Assembly: GCA_907163345.1 (NCBI GenBank)
Contig: CAJQUN010000230.1
Coordinates: 248,001 to 312,000 of the forward strand
Source: Haberlea rhodopensis
Taxonomy: Eukaryota > Streptophyta > Magnoliopsida > Lamiales > Gesneriaceae
Reading direction: 5' to 3'
DNA: 64,000 bases
In this document: one piece after another, positions 1 through 10,780 of the stretch
Position numbering within the stretch: position 1 is the stretch's first letter
Layout of the letters: each line of letters opens with the position of its first letter
The notes under the pieces: model-generated
What the model saw: the letters and a program-made list of their open reading frames with translations, nothing else
What the model was told of the DNA's origin: nothing
Databases searched by the model: none
Made by a program: the position numbers and the translations under genes

Positions 1-852
1 ACTTCATAATACATCTTTCATGCTGAAACAAACATGTGAAGAACTTCATAAAATATCCATGTAAGCTCTTAAATCAAAGGTCTAACAAAACCTAAGCTAA
101 CATGCATCATAACATCATCATAATCTTCATCCTCAACCAACTTTACAGAAAACAGAGTATATTCTTCTTTGCCCAGATTTTCGAGCACATAGTTTCATAA
201 CTAGAAATCTACCATATAAAACATGTAATATGCTCGAGCAAACATGCTAGTAGTTACATAATACTACCATGTAAGCACCCATACCAAGGTTTCAGTTAAA
301 CCTATACTTAACATGCTTTAAAATCATCCCACCAAACCCAAACTTAACCAAAACTCCGAAAAACAGAGTAAGACTTACCCCTCTACTTTTGCTCCTCTTT
401 TTGCAAGGTTTTTAACACTCTTCAAACCAAGCTTTTCTTCCCTTCCCCAGCAGCTTACAGGCACGATTTGGGAGAGAAAGAGAGAGAGGAGGAGAGAAGG
501 AGATGATTTGGCTGCAAAGTGGAAGCATGGGCATGATCAAGTGGGGGGTATGGGCTTGACAAGTGGGAAAAGGGGAGGTGGCCGAGTGGGGGGGGGGGGG
601 GGTGGTGTGGGTAGGGTGGTCATGTGGTGTTTAATTGTGTCCCGGTATTTAGTACGATGTATTAAAATATCCTCACTGGATATTTTATAACTTCACTTAA
701 TTAATACACCCCTTTAAAACACCCAACATGCCCCCTAAATCATATCAGAATAACATAAATCGTGACCCCCAATTTAAATACACCACAACCCTTAAACACA
801 TCATAATTTATCATCGTAGAACATAATCATATCACATTTCGGGGGTATTATA
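1..852 (-). repeat. 3' LTR of the gypsy element (partial)
   Basis: Positions 1-852 repeat 6833-7685 almost base for base. The outer part of the LTR is present, including a CT/GA-rich block and a G homopolymer near 588-601. The inner boundary at 851-852 reads TA where the other LTR has CA, so the canonical terminal TG is mutated here. The rest of this LTR lies left of the window. Confidence 0.93.
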
Positions 853-864
853 TTACTCCCCTAC
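853..864 (-). other. Polypurine tract of the gypsy element
   Basis: Directly inside the 3' LTR, the minus strand reads TAGGGGAGTAA before the LTR start. This is the expected place and composition for the plus-strand primer of reverse transcription. Confidence 0.7.
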
Positions 865-899
865 TTATAAGATTTCGTCCTCGAAATCCACGTGCATCA

Positions 900-3857
900 T
901 CATATCGAAACTAAACATAAAAACATACCAGAGAATAGTTCCGGATAGTGCTGCACCATATGCCATTCCGTCTCCCACGTAGCCTCCTCGACACCCCGAC
1001 GATCCCACTGAACTTTGACCGTCGGTATAACTTTACTTCGTAGTCTGCGATCCTCTCGATCCAGAATTCTGATCGGTCGTTCAACGTAGGACACATCTGA
1101 GTCTAACTGTACTTTAGTAGGCTGTAAGACATGAGACGGGTCTGGCTCATACTTCCTTAACATAGAGACATGGAAAACATCGTGTATGCCAGATAAAGAT
1201 GGCGGTAGAGCCAAACGATAAGCTAATGTACCGATACGCTGTAAAATTTCATATGGCCCAACATACCTCGGAGATAACTTTCCCCGCATCCCAAAACGAA
1301 CCACACCCCTGAAGGGCGAGATCTTTAAGAAGACCCTGTCTCCTAACTGGAATTCTAGTGGTCGTCGCCGCTTATTGGCATAGGCCGCTTGCCTATCTTG
1401 GGCCGCTTTCATCTTTTGGCGTATCATTTTAATTCTACCTTCCATATCCTTGATCATATCTGGTCCTCCGACCGCTCTGCTAGTCAAGTCCTCCCAATAC
1501 AGCGGTGATCTACATCGTCGTCCATACAGAGCTTCAAATGGGGCCATTTGAATGCTCGCTTGATAACTGTTGTTATAGGAGAACTCTACCAGTGGCACTG
1601 AATCCTGCCATGGAGTATCAAACTCCAAAATACATGCCCTCAACATGTCCTCGAGCGTCTGAATGGTACGCTCTGTTTGGCCGTCGGTCTGAGGGTGATA
1701 GGCCGTACTCAGTCTCACCTCTGTGCCCAAAGCTGTCTGAAGACCCTCCCAGAAATGTGAAGTGAACCTCGGGTCCCTGTCAGACACTATCGAGACTGGA
1801 ATACCATGCAATCTCACTACATCCCGTATATACATTTGGGCCATCTTTAAGTATGTATACGACATACTGTAAGGGATTAAATGAGCCGTCTTCGTCAGCC
1901 TATCTACGATCACCCAGATCGCGTCAAATCCTGAGGCCGTCCTCGGCAAGTGGGTCACGAAGTCCATAGATATATGCTCCCACTTCCATTCAGGCACCTC
2001 TAAGCTCTTCAGCTCTCCACCAGGCCTCTGCCTCTCTGCCTTTACCTGCTGGCAGATCAAACATCTTTTAACAAAAATGATTACCTCACGCTTCATGCGT
2101 CTCCACCAGAATTGATCGCATAGATCTTTGTACATCTTCTTTCCCCCTGGGTGGATACTGAACCGACTACTGTGGGCTCGCTCCAATATTCCTCTACGCA
2201 GTTCTGGTGTATCTGGGACTACCCATCGGTTGCCCAGTCTCAAAGAGTCATCTTCAGCCACTCTGAACTTGGATGGCTGACCCTGAAGTACCAATGATGT
2301 CCATCTTTGAACCTCACTATCTGACTTCTGGGCCTTCCTGATCGCCTCAAATATATCTGGCTCCGCCAATAAGGTCGACACTCGCACATGCGACGTGTCT
2401 ACATCGAAGTCATAGCCCAGATGGCAATAAGAAGTCATTAAGGCTGACAAATACATGACATCCTCTGCAGTACTCTTCACCTTCCGACTTAAGGCATCTG
2501 CTATCAGGTTCGCTTTACCTGGATGGTACTCAATTTCACAATCATAGTCTTTGAGCAAATCCATCCACCTTCTTTGCCTCATATTCAACTCTGCCTGAGT
2601 GAATAAGAACTTCAGGCTCTTATGATCCGTATATATAGTGAAGGACGTGCCATACAAGTAATGCCTCCAGATCTTCAAGGCAAATATGATGGCCGCCAGT
2701 TCCAAATCATGCACTGGATACCTGGCTTCGTGTGGCTTCAGTTGCCTCGATGCATAAGCCACTACATGCTTATCTTGCATCAACACACAGCCCAAACCCT
2801 GTAATGACGCATCCGTATACAAGGCGAATCTCTTATCTTCAGACGGAATCACCAGCACAGGCGCTGTAGTCAAACGACGCTTCAGCTCTTGGAAGCTTTC
2901 CTCACAAGCTTCAGACCAAAAGAAGGGGACTCCTTTCTGAGTCAGCTGTGTCAGGGGTTTGGCGATCTTCGAAAAACCCTCGACGAAACGTCGGTAATAT
3001 CCTGCCAAACCGAGAAAACTCCTTATCTCAGGTACAGAAGTGGGTGCAGCCCACTCCATCACAGCTTCAATCTTCCTTGGATCCACAGATATCCCGTGGC
3101 TAGATATGACATGGCCTAAGAATACCACGCTGTCCAACCAGAACTCGCACTTGCTAAGCTTTGCATACAACTGATGATCCCTAAGGATCTGAAGCACTGT
3201 CCTCAAGTGCCTTACATGCTCTTCTTCAGTCCGAGAGTAAATAAGTATGTCGTCAATGAAGACTATGACGAACTGATCCAAATATGGCTGGAACACCCTG
3301 TTCATCAAACTCATGAAGACAGCTGGGGCATTTGTCACCCCAAAAGGCATGACCAGGAATTCATAGTGCCCATACCTAGTCCTGAAAGCCGTCTTCTGAA
3401 CATCATCTTCTCTTACTCGAATCTGATGGTACCCCGACCTCAGATCGATCTTACTGTAGAGCCTCGTACCCTGCAACTGATCGAACAAGTCATCGATCCT
3501 CGGAAGTGGATACTTGTTCTTTACTGTAGCTTTGTTCAACTGCCTATAGTCAATGCATAGACGCATCGATCCATCTTTCTTCTTAACAAATAAGACAGGC
3601 GCACCCCATGGTGATACGCTAGGGCGTATGTAGCCTTTGTCTAGGAGCTCTTGCAATTGAATCTTTAGCTCTCTTAGCTCCGCTGGTGCCATCCTATACG
3701 GGGCACGAGAAATTGCAGACGTCCCTGGTAGCAACTCAATCCCAAACTCGACCTCTCTCGTCGGTGGGAATCCGGGAATCTCCTCCGGAAAGACATCAGG
3801 AAACTCTGCCACTACGGGCACATCCTCAACCTTTAATTCATTCCTCTTATCCGTCAC
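900..3857 (-). pseudogene. Gypsy pol: reverse transcriptase, RNase H, integrase, chromodomain
   Basis: A long open frame of about 985 codons with no ATG at its beginning; it is the downstream part of a polyprotein. In order it shows reverse transcriptase (active-site FIDDILIYS near residue 200), RNase H (YTDASLQGLG near residue 345), the integrase HHCC zinc-binding region (CLICQQ near residue 610), an integrase core with acidic residues in SMDF, SDRDPRF and TDGQTER, and a C-terminal chromodomain (ILDRED through VQWDRR to WETEW). The frame begins just after a frameshift relative to the protease, so the domains look intact but would not be made as one gag-pol product. Chromodomains of this group are thought to steer integration toward heterochromatin. 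Confidence 0.93.
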
Positions 3858-3858
3858 A

Positions 3859-4398
3859 TCAACAGCATAGATAAGATATCATGCATGACCTCGTTCCAAT
3901 AGCTGTGTCATCTTGACAGCAGATATTAGGAATCTTCGGACGGGAACCATCCCCATAAAATGTCCATTGGACTCCCAATACAGATTTAAATCGGACAGTC
4001 CTCTGCCTGCAGTCTACCACTGCCTGATACTTGTTCAGAATATCGATGCACACAATGCAATCGAAGTCTGTCATTCCCAGCATGATCAAATCTGATCTTA
4101 GCTCATTATCCTCAAAATAAATGAGGCCATCATAGACAATCTGATCCGTAGTCAAACTTCTTCCAGCGGGGGTCGAGACCATAAGAGGCATGGGGGACGG
4201 AGAAGTGCATATGTGGTGCCTTTCAATAAAATTCGTCGACACAAAAGAGTGTGACGCACCTGTGTCTATCAATATAAGAGCAGGGTGCGTAAATAAAAGA
4301 CACGTACCCGCTATAACTTCCTCCGGAGCCGCCGTAGCCTGCTCCCTCGTCAAAGCATACATCTGTCCCTGAGGTGGCCCCGCGGGATGACCTCCATA
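3859..4398 (-). pseudogene. Gypsy aspartic protease region
   Basis: The frame contains the retroviral-type aspartic protease motif LIDTGASHSF. It is in the same frame as gag but separated from it by a TAG stop at 4399-4401. Toward pol it runs into a stop near 3859 while the RT part continues in another frame, so a frameshift of about one base lies near 3875-3885. Confidence 0.85.
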
Positions 4399-5424
4399 CT
4401 ATCTTGGCACAAAAGGTGGCCGGTGTTGTGCCGTTCTGTCCGCAGGTCTCCCCGTAGAGCTCTGCTGTCTTCCCCTGTTGGGACACCGCCGAGCAAAGTG
4501 GCCTCTGTCGCCACAGACATAACATCCTACGCAGTCCTTTGCCAAATGTGGTTGCCCACAAAGAGTGCACTGAACTCTTCCAGATCTGTCTCCCTGAGAC
4601 TGTCCTCTCCCAGATGGAGCATCATTCCTACCTTTCCCTTTCCATCGATTCTCGGGCTTCTTGCCACTGAATCTCGATGCCGAAGTGTTCCCCCTAGGCT
4701 TAAACTGATCACCCCTGGGCTTCAAATTATCAGAAGTGGATCTCTGAGGGGGTGCCGGAGGTGGCACAGCATCAGGATATGCACCGACTCCCAGTTCAGC
4801 TAGCTCAGCTCCTGAGAGTGCATCATCAAAACAGGTAGGGCCATAAGTGATCACCCTGTCATACAGTTCAGGCCTTAAGCCCTTCATGAAGTTCCGCATC
4901 TTCGCTTGAGTGCTTGCAGCAATGTGTGGCACATATCGTAGTAAGGAACAGTAATGTAGAGCATAGTCAGATACAGGCATGGTACCTTGTCTTAAACTGG
5001 TAAACTCATCCTCCTTGGCCTGTCTTGCAGCGGCTGAGAAATAGCGGTTTAGAAACCGCGTTCGGAACATCTTCCAATTAACTTCCTGTCCCAGAGCCTC
5101 TTGCTCAATCACTGTGGTTTTCCACCACATCAGTGCCTTCTTGGACAGCTGAAATTCTGCTAATCGGATCCAGGCCGTCTTTGCACAAGGCGCTGCCACA
5201 AATATCTGTTCGATCCTCTCTAACCATTCCTCAGCTTTCTCTCCTGATTCAGTTCCCTCGAACATCGGAGGTCGATACATCATAAACTGAGCCAAGCTCA
5301 ATTCCCCAGGTAGCAACTGCTGTTCAGAGGGTTCCTCTCCCAAGGCTGGTGGTGGCAATGGGTTCGTACGCCCAGCACTTGCATTTACACTAATGGCGTC
5401 ACCCACTTCTATGTTTGCTGCCAT
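4399..5424 (-). pseudogene. Gypsy gag (capsid and nucleocapsid)
   Basis: The ATG at 5424 is the best start, preferred over an in-frame TTG at 5436. The product is about 340 residues. It has a retrotransposon gag core (region around MMYRPPMFEG and WWKTTVIEQ), a basic low-complexity stretch, and two zinc knuckles: CTLCGQPHLAKDC, and the canonical CX2CX4HX4C knuckle CYVCGDRGHFARRC. A TAG stop at 4399-4401 ends the frame in a place where the same frame continues into the protease, so it is read as a nonsense mutation rather than a normal terminus. Confidence 0.9.
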
Positions 5425-5611
5425 GCTGCAACACAAGGGTTAATAACAACACCAAAAGCAATTCATAAAACTCATCGTTAGATAATTGAACATGTTAGTA
5501 TAACATCTTCTTCTTTATGAATAACATACATATAAACATGTCCAAAAGTAAGCACATAGCTAACTTATTGCTAAGGCTACCCTTCACTCATTCCCGAGTT
5601 ATCTAATCTCT

Positions 5612-5623
5612 GCTCTGATACCA
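5612..5623 (-). other. Primer-binding site (initiator Met-tRNA type)
   Basis: The minus strand reads TGGTATCAGAGC, complementary to the 3' end of plant initiator methionine tRNA, four bases inside the 5' LTR boundary. It fixes the orientation of the element. Confidence 0.92.
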
Positions 5624-6050
5624 CTAATGTGGGGTCTTCCCACCTTAACAGTGATTAATAGACATAAGAAGGACTAATTATGCATTAAAGTAACATCTTA
5701 AGGTTTTGGTTGTTACACGAGCTAACAGGATTACATGCCAAAATACAAAACTTCAAAAATAATTCATTACATTCTAAAAGAATGTCATTTAGATTTACAC
5801 TACTCCTAGAGTAGATACTAATCATAACTTGAATCCTATACATTCCTGTGTCCCTCGTAGCTCACTGCCTCAACCCGACCCTTAGTCCTTTCGTCCAAAA
5901 GTGTACCTACAGGGCCAACACATCATGAGCATATACAATCTTACTTATCATCGTAAAAACATCATAGCAAATGCATGAAATAATTGTTAAGTAAATATGC
6001 TGGATTTCTCATTAACTTCTTATTGTTGTCCCTGACTTATAATCATGCAT

Positions 6051-6205
6051 ATGGGGCATCTTACCCCCGTGGCGTCTTACCACTATATCATCGTATGGCC
6101 TCTTACCATATGGGGCATCTTACCCCGTGGCTTCTTACCACAATAACATCGCATGGCCTCTTACCATGTGGGGCATCTTACCCCGTGGCATCTTACCACA
6201 ATACA
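6051..6205. repeat. Short tandem CATCTTACC-type repeats inside the LTR
   Basis: Three rounds of a roughly 55-bp unit built from GGGGCATCTTACCCCGTGG, a variant ending CTTACCAC and a third block ATGGCCTCTTACCAT. Each block is a small imperfect palindrome. Just downstream (to about 6290) there are further short repeats of GCATCGTATAA. Confidence 0.85.
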
Positions 6206-6550
6206 TCGTGTAAATGTCATCATATAAGCATCGTATAAGCATCATCTTATAAGCATCGTATAAACATCATCGTGTAAACATCGTATAAACATCATCATTT
6301 CATCGTGAATACTCATGCAATAAAAGCATAGTTGTAGTATAAAGATGTGTGTTACCGTCCGATGCCCGTACGCCTCTTACGTACCTTTTCAAAAGGAGGA
6401 GGAGTCAACAGACTTTATCTCCTTGATGGTGCCGGTACCTGGGATGGTTCTACAAGACCACATAATACCATATTAGATGCCTCAAAACCATCTCACATCA
6501 TAAACTTAACAAAATAAAACATCATAATATTTTTCAACTTTCTGCCTCTC

Positions 6551-6770
6551 TCGATCGATCGGCCCAAGGTCTCGATCGATCGAGACACTGTGCACAAACA
6601 GTGCCTTAGCATCCTGCCTCGCTCGATCGATCGAACATTTTACCGATCGATCGAGGAGCTTCACCGATCGATCGAGAAATCCTTCGATCGATCGGCACCA
6701 AAATTTTGAAAACATGCTTAGACCTTCTGTCTCGCTCGATCGATCGGGACCAAATCTCGATCGATCGAGA
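6551..6770. repeat. Cluster of CGATCGATCG palindromes inside the LTR
   Basis: Eight copies of CGATCGATCG lie within about 220 bp, usually flanked by CT or GAG. The corresponding part of the 3' LTR is outside the window, so I cannot compare the copies between LTRs. Confidence 0.9.
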
Positions 6771-7731
6771 GCTCTGAAAAATCGGGATTTTTTTCCAGAT
6801 TTTTGAGCACCTCTTTTCATACCATCTTTTCTACTTCATAATACATCTTTCATGCTGAAACAAACATGTGAAGAACTTCATAAAATATCCATGTAAGCTC
6901 TTAAATCAAAGGTCTAACAAAACCTAAGCTAACATGCATCATAACATCATCATAATCTTCATCCTCAACCAACTTTACAGAAAACAGAGTATATTCTTCT
7001 TTGCCCAGATTTTCGAGCACATAGTTTCATAACTAGAAATCTACCATATAAAACATGTAATATGCTCGAGCAAACATGCTAGTAGTTACATAATACTACC
7101 ATGTAAGCACCCATACCAAGGTTTCACTTAAACATATACTTAACATGCTTTAAAATCATCCCACCAAACCCAAACTTAACCAAAACTCCGAAAAACAGAG
7201 TAAGACTTACCCCTCTACTTTTGCTCCTCTTTTTGCAAGGTTTTTAACACTCTTCAAACCAAGCTTTTCTTCCCTTCCCCAGCAGCTTACAGGCACGATT
7301 TGGGAGAGAAAGAGAGAGAGGAGGAGAGAAGGAGATGATTTGGCTGCAAAGTGGAAGCATGGGCATGATCAAGTGGGGGGTATGGGCTTGACAAGTGGGA
7401 AAAGGGGAGGTGGCCGAGTGGGGGGGGGGGGGGGGTGGTGTGGGTAGGGTGGTCATGTGGTGTTTAATTGTGTCCCGGTATTTAGTACGATGTATTAAAA
7501 TATCCTCACTCGATATTTTATAACTTCACTTAATTAATACACCCCTTTAAAACACCCAACATGCCCCCTAAATCATATCATCATAACATAAATCGTGACC
7601 CCCAATTTAAATACACCACAACCCTTAAACACATCATAATTTATCATCGTAGAACATAATCATATCACATTTCGGGGGTATTACAACAATCATCCAAAAA
7701 ACACAAATTTTTTCATTTTCAACAAACTAAC

Positions 7732-8048
7732 TGTTGATGTAAACGTGAGATTGAGTGTTAGAGTTCTTAAGGTGATTTTATCCTTGGAAGGAATATGATT
7801 GGTGGAGAGAAAGTAAACATTAAAATCAGAGTGTTCTGAGTGAAATACATTGTATTCTGAATTCTCTTGTCTTCTTTGTTATCAATAAAAGAAGTAATCT
7901 CCTTGATGGTTCTTGAGTGGACGTAGCTCAGTTTGGGGTTAACCACTATAAATCTTGGTGTTCATTTTGTTCAACTATTGATTATATGCTTGTGATATCC
8001 GCTGTGTAATTACCTAAATTATATGCTGATTTCCTTGATACCCCAACA
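7732..8048. mobile_element. Probable copia-type solo LTR
   Basis: The 317-bp segment starts TGTTGATG and ends CCCCAACA, giving a 5-bp terminal inverted repeat with TG...CA ends. Inside is a stretch typical of copia LTRs (GTGGACGTAGCTCAG, then AACCACTATAAATC) and an AATAAA signal. No internal coding region or second LTR follows. The flanks CTAAC and CTTGC match at only three of five positions, so there is no clean target duplication. Confidence 0.6.
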
Positions 8049-8748
8049 CTTGCGATGTATGAAAAGAGATGGGTGCATTTAGGAGTGGTTACCGGTTCGA
8101 ACCGACCGGTTCCGGGCCAGTTATGGGTTGAACTTACATTGTTAAAAGGTCACTTGTACCCTTGATTGGGTAAACTGCACTTGAAAATAATATATTCAGC
8201 ATAATCTGCATCTAATGAATTTTTATATCATTGTGGATAGATTGGAATTATTTGGTTTATGTTAATTTAATTTGATAATGAGCGGGTTAGAGAAAAACAG
8301 TTAAATATCAATGTTCGCATAAAATATTGGCCATAAACTATCGTTAAAATAATTCAAAAGTTACTCAAAATATTGGCCATAAACTATCGTGCACAATCCA
8401 TTTTGAGAGGGTATTAGGGTTAAAAATGTATTTTCAATTCAAACACAGATCGAAAAAACAAAAGAGAAATTATGTTTCTAGCCCTACTTAAAATGTTAAT
8501 TTTTTTTTTAAAAATGTTATTTTTAAAAGTAGTCTTCTTTACTAAATATTTTTATATTGATCTTGAATGTTTTGAATAGCCTAAATTGGCTTTTAACCTT
8601 TTTTTAATCTCAATTCATTACTACTATTAAAAAATATAAATTTGAGTTGGGTTAGAATTATTAATTTCTCTTCTAAATAATGTTAAAAAATAATTTTAAA
8701 ATGAACCAAGAACTAATGAAAGAAGCATTGAGAATGTTCAACGGGACT
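8049..8748. other. AT-rich intergenic DNA with a short hAT-like patch
   Basis: No gene is seen. A GC-rich patch at 8070-8140 (TAGGAGTGGTTACCGG and several ACCGGTTC motifs) resembles the terminal DNA of the hAT elements at 25.4 and 61.4 kb, and may be a broken hAT end. Confidence 0.4.
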
Positions 8749-8753
8749 CTCAG

Positions 8754-10238
8754 TGTGATATCCCCGAAATGTTTATGTGCATTTGAACATTAATTATGTT
8801 ATGAAGATTATGGTATTAATTTATCGATGATGATTTATTAATATTGGGAAATGCTTAGTCATGTGGTGGTCATGGCCTATTAATGCATTTCAGGGTGCAT
8901 GTGATATAGGTTGGAATTTGGGTTATGTCATGATTATTTTGGGGTGGGTATTATTCGATTTGGTGAAGCATGTTTAATTGGTATTTGAAGTATTTTATTG
9001 TTTAAATACTATAAAATATAATGTGAGGATGTTTTAATACATCATGCTAAATACATGGACCAAAACATAACACATCACATAACCCACCACCCAACCATCC
9101 CCCAACCCATGCTGCTACAACTGCTCACCCATACCTCTTTTCCACTCTCCCACTCCACCTTCTCATCTCAGAAACTCTCCCCAATTTTCACCCAAAAAAA
9201 CCGTCCAGCATCTGCTAAGCAAGAAGGAGGAGGAGATCTGCCATTTTATTGCTCGGAACCTTGCCAAAAATCGGAGCAAAAGATGAGCCATCACAGGTAG
9301 CCACACAACGCAGGGGATAGAGCCCTGCAACTGAAGATATTTTGGAAAGGTACGTAAGCAACGTACGTGCACCCAACGGAAACGTGTATTATATGTTTGT
9401 CGATTTGACATACGATAAATGCAAGTTTGTGCATTATGAGTATGATACATGTTATGCATTGTTGTTGCATATGTATGTTGTGGAACATTTGGTGTGTATT
9501 CCACGAGTCACGGTTATCACAGTGATGATTTTAATGCTTACCGTTATTATACCGCTAAAAATATGGAGCGATGGGTGTAGGTCCGCTTGCACATGGAGGC
9601 GAGGTTTACCATACGAAGCGAAGATAGAAATACCGCTTGTATGAAGAAGCGAGGGAGTGGAGGACAGATTGTTCTAAAGTTATGAAGCGATGGCATTAAA
9701 ATACACTGATGATAAACTGACTAAGGATTGAAGTAAAGATTTAAGAAGTGAAGTTATGTCATGGCATTTATTTAAAGAAGCCATAATATCATATATTGAT
9801 TTGATTATGAGTTATGGTACAGGGACAACCAAAATGGGTGTTTTAAATGCATTGGAATTCAGGAAGTATCATATGCCTATGATTTATGCATTTATGCTTT
9901 ACATTCATATTATGTTGAATATGAACTATGATATGCTCATGTGTTGGGGGGTTGTCTTTGTAGGTGCTTTTGACATGGAGAACCAGGGTCGGGGTTGATA
10001 CGCTGAGCTGTAAGGAGTGCTATAGGATTAGCAGAACATAAATTCCTTTTGTATAGAGTGTAGAGTAAAGCTATAGTTTAGTACCCTTTTGTAAGGAATA
10101 TGTATAATTCATTTTTGAACTTTTGGTACTGTAATCTCTTAAGCTCAGGATTATCAACACGGCCTAATACTCTGATTTATGAATGATTAGTTCTCTTAAT
10201 TGCACCTTAGAATCTTGTTTAGATAACGGGGTCTCTCA
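8754..10238 (+). mobile_element. Gypsy solo LTR with perfect 5-bp target duplication
   Basis: The 1485-bp segment starts TGTGATATCCCCGAAATG and ends GGGGTCTCTCA, and is flanked on both sides by CTCAG (8749-8753 and 10239-10243). Its start, its block AATGTGAGGATGTTTTAATA and its end match, in order, the LTR of the gypsy element at 5628-7685, but in the opposite orientation and much diverged. It is therefore an older LTR of the same or a sister family. The absence of internal sequence plus the intact duplication indicates LTR-LTR recombination that removed the body. Confidence 0.9.
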
Positions 10239-10243
10239 CTCAG

Positions 10244-10461
10244 CACATACTTTGAAACAGATCCGCCACCCACCTCTGTTGTCCCGAAACATTGCAATAC
10301 TACCAACATGACCCAAAAAGACAACCGGCGGCAGAACAAGGTACGGTGGTGTCCGTAGGAGGTCATATGCTCGTTATGTTGTTGAAATAAGGGACCATCA
10401 TGCCAAAGAGAGGTGGTGGCTCGTAACTTTCGACACAACTTATTTCTTCACACACACACAC

Positions 10462-10518
<57 letters not shown>

Positions 10519-10777
10519 CGCTTCTTTCTTCTGGTCTTCCCGTATTATTTCTCCATTTCATCGCCAGAAAGTTCCCACACACGACTCGCCATTGTCGGCT
10601 TTGCCTTACATTTGTTTTCTCTTGGCTCTCTTTTCCTTTCTGAAAAACATTATTGTTTATGTACGGTTATATTTCAGTGATAAGTTCGATAAGATTCATT
10701 TATAAACAAGTTAATTCACTGGATTTGTATCAACATACAGAACAATTTGGAAAAATAAATAACATAAACTAATTTTG
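10244..10777. other. Intergenic DNA flanking the solo LTR
   Basis: This continues the pre-insertion sequence after the CTCAG duplication. It contains the microsatellite at 10449-10515. No gene is recognised; short open frames here show no family resemblance. Confidence 0.5.
10449..10515. repeat. (CA)n(TA)n microsatellite
   Basis: Eight CA repeats run directly into about 28 TA repeats. Confidence 0.95.
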
Positions 10778-10780
10778 TTA

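Larger units (their letters stand above)
1..7685 (-). mobile_element. Ty3/gypsy chromovirus LTR retrotransposon, nearly complete
   Basis: The element reads on the minus strand: 5' LTR at 5628-7685, primer-binding site at 5612-5623, gag, protease, reverse transcriptase, RNase H, integrase and chromodomain, then a polypurine tract and the 3' LTR, which is cut by the left edge of the window. The order RT-RNase H-integrase and the C-terminal chromodomain place it among plant chromoviruses, closest to the Tekay/Del group by family knowledge. The two LTR copies differ by about six substitutions and one G-run indel over the 852 bp that can be compared, so insertion was recent. One nonsense codon and one frameshift interrupt the polyprotein, so this copy is probably not autonomous. 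The right flank is ACAAT; the matching left flank lies outside the window. Confidence 0.95.
5628..7685 (-). repeat. 5' LTR of the gypsy element, complete
   Basis: The LTR is 2058 bp. It starts TGTAATACCCCC on the minus strand at 7685 and ends CCCCACA at 5628, next to the primer-binding site. It carries two internal repeat fields, at 6051-6205 and 6551-6770, and a G homopolymer near 7420-7435. In this orientation it should hold the element's promoter and poly(A) site, but I could not place them. Confidence 0.93.

Noticed and set aside
508..690. Open frame with a Gly-rich product
   Set aside because: It lies in the LTR across a G homopolymer; the same sequence recurs at 7340-7520 in the other LTR. 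Not a gene.
3174..3560. 128-codon + strand frame
   Set aside because: Antisense shadow of the reverse transcriptase region, with no domain of its own.
6506..6820. 104-codon frame rich in DRS repeats
   Set aside because: Produced by translating the GATCGATCG cluster in the LTR.
9055..9644. Several 80-110 codon frames
   Set aside because: All lie inside the gypsy solo LTR, overlap on both strands and show no conserved motif.
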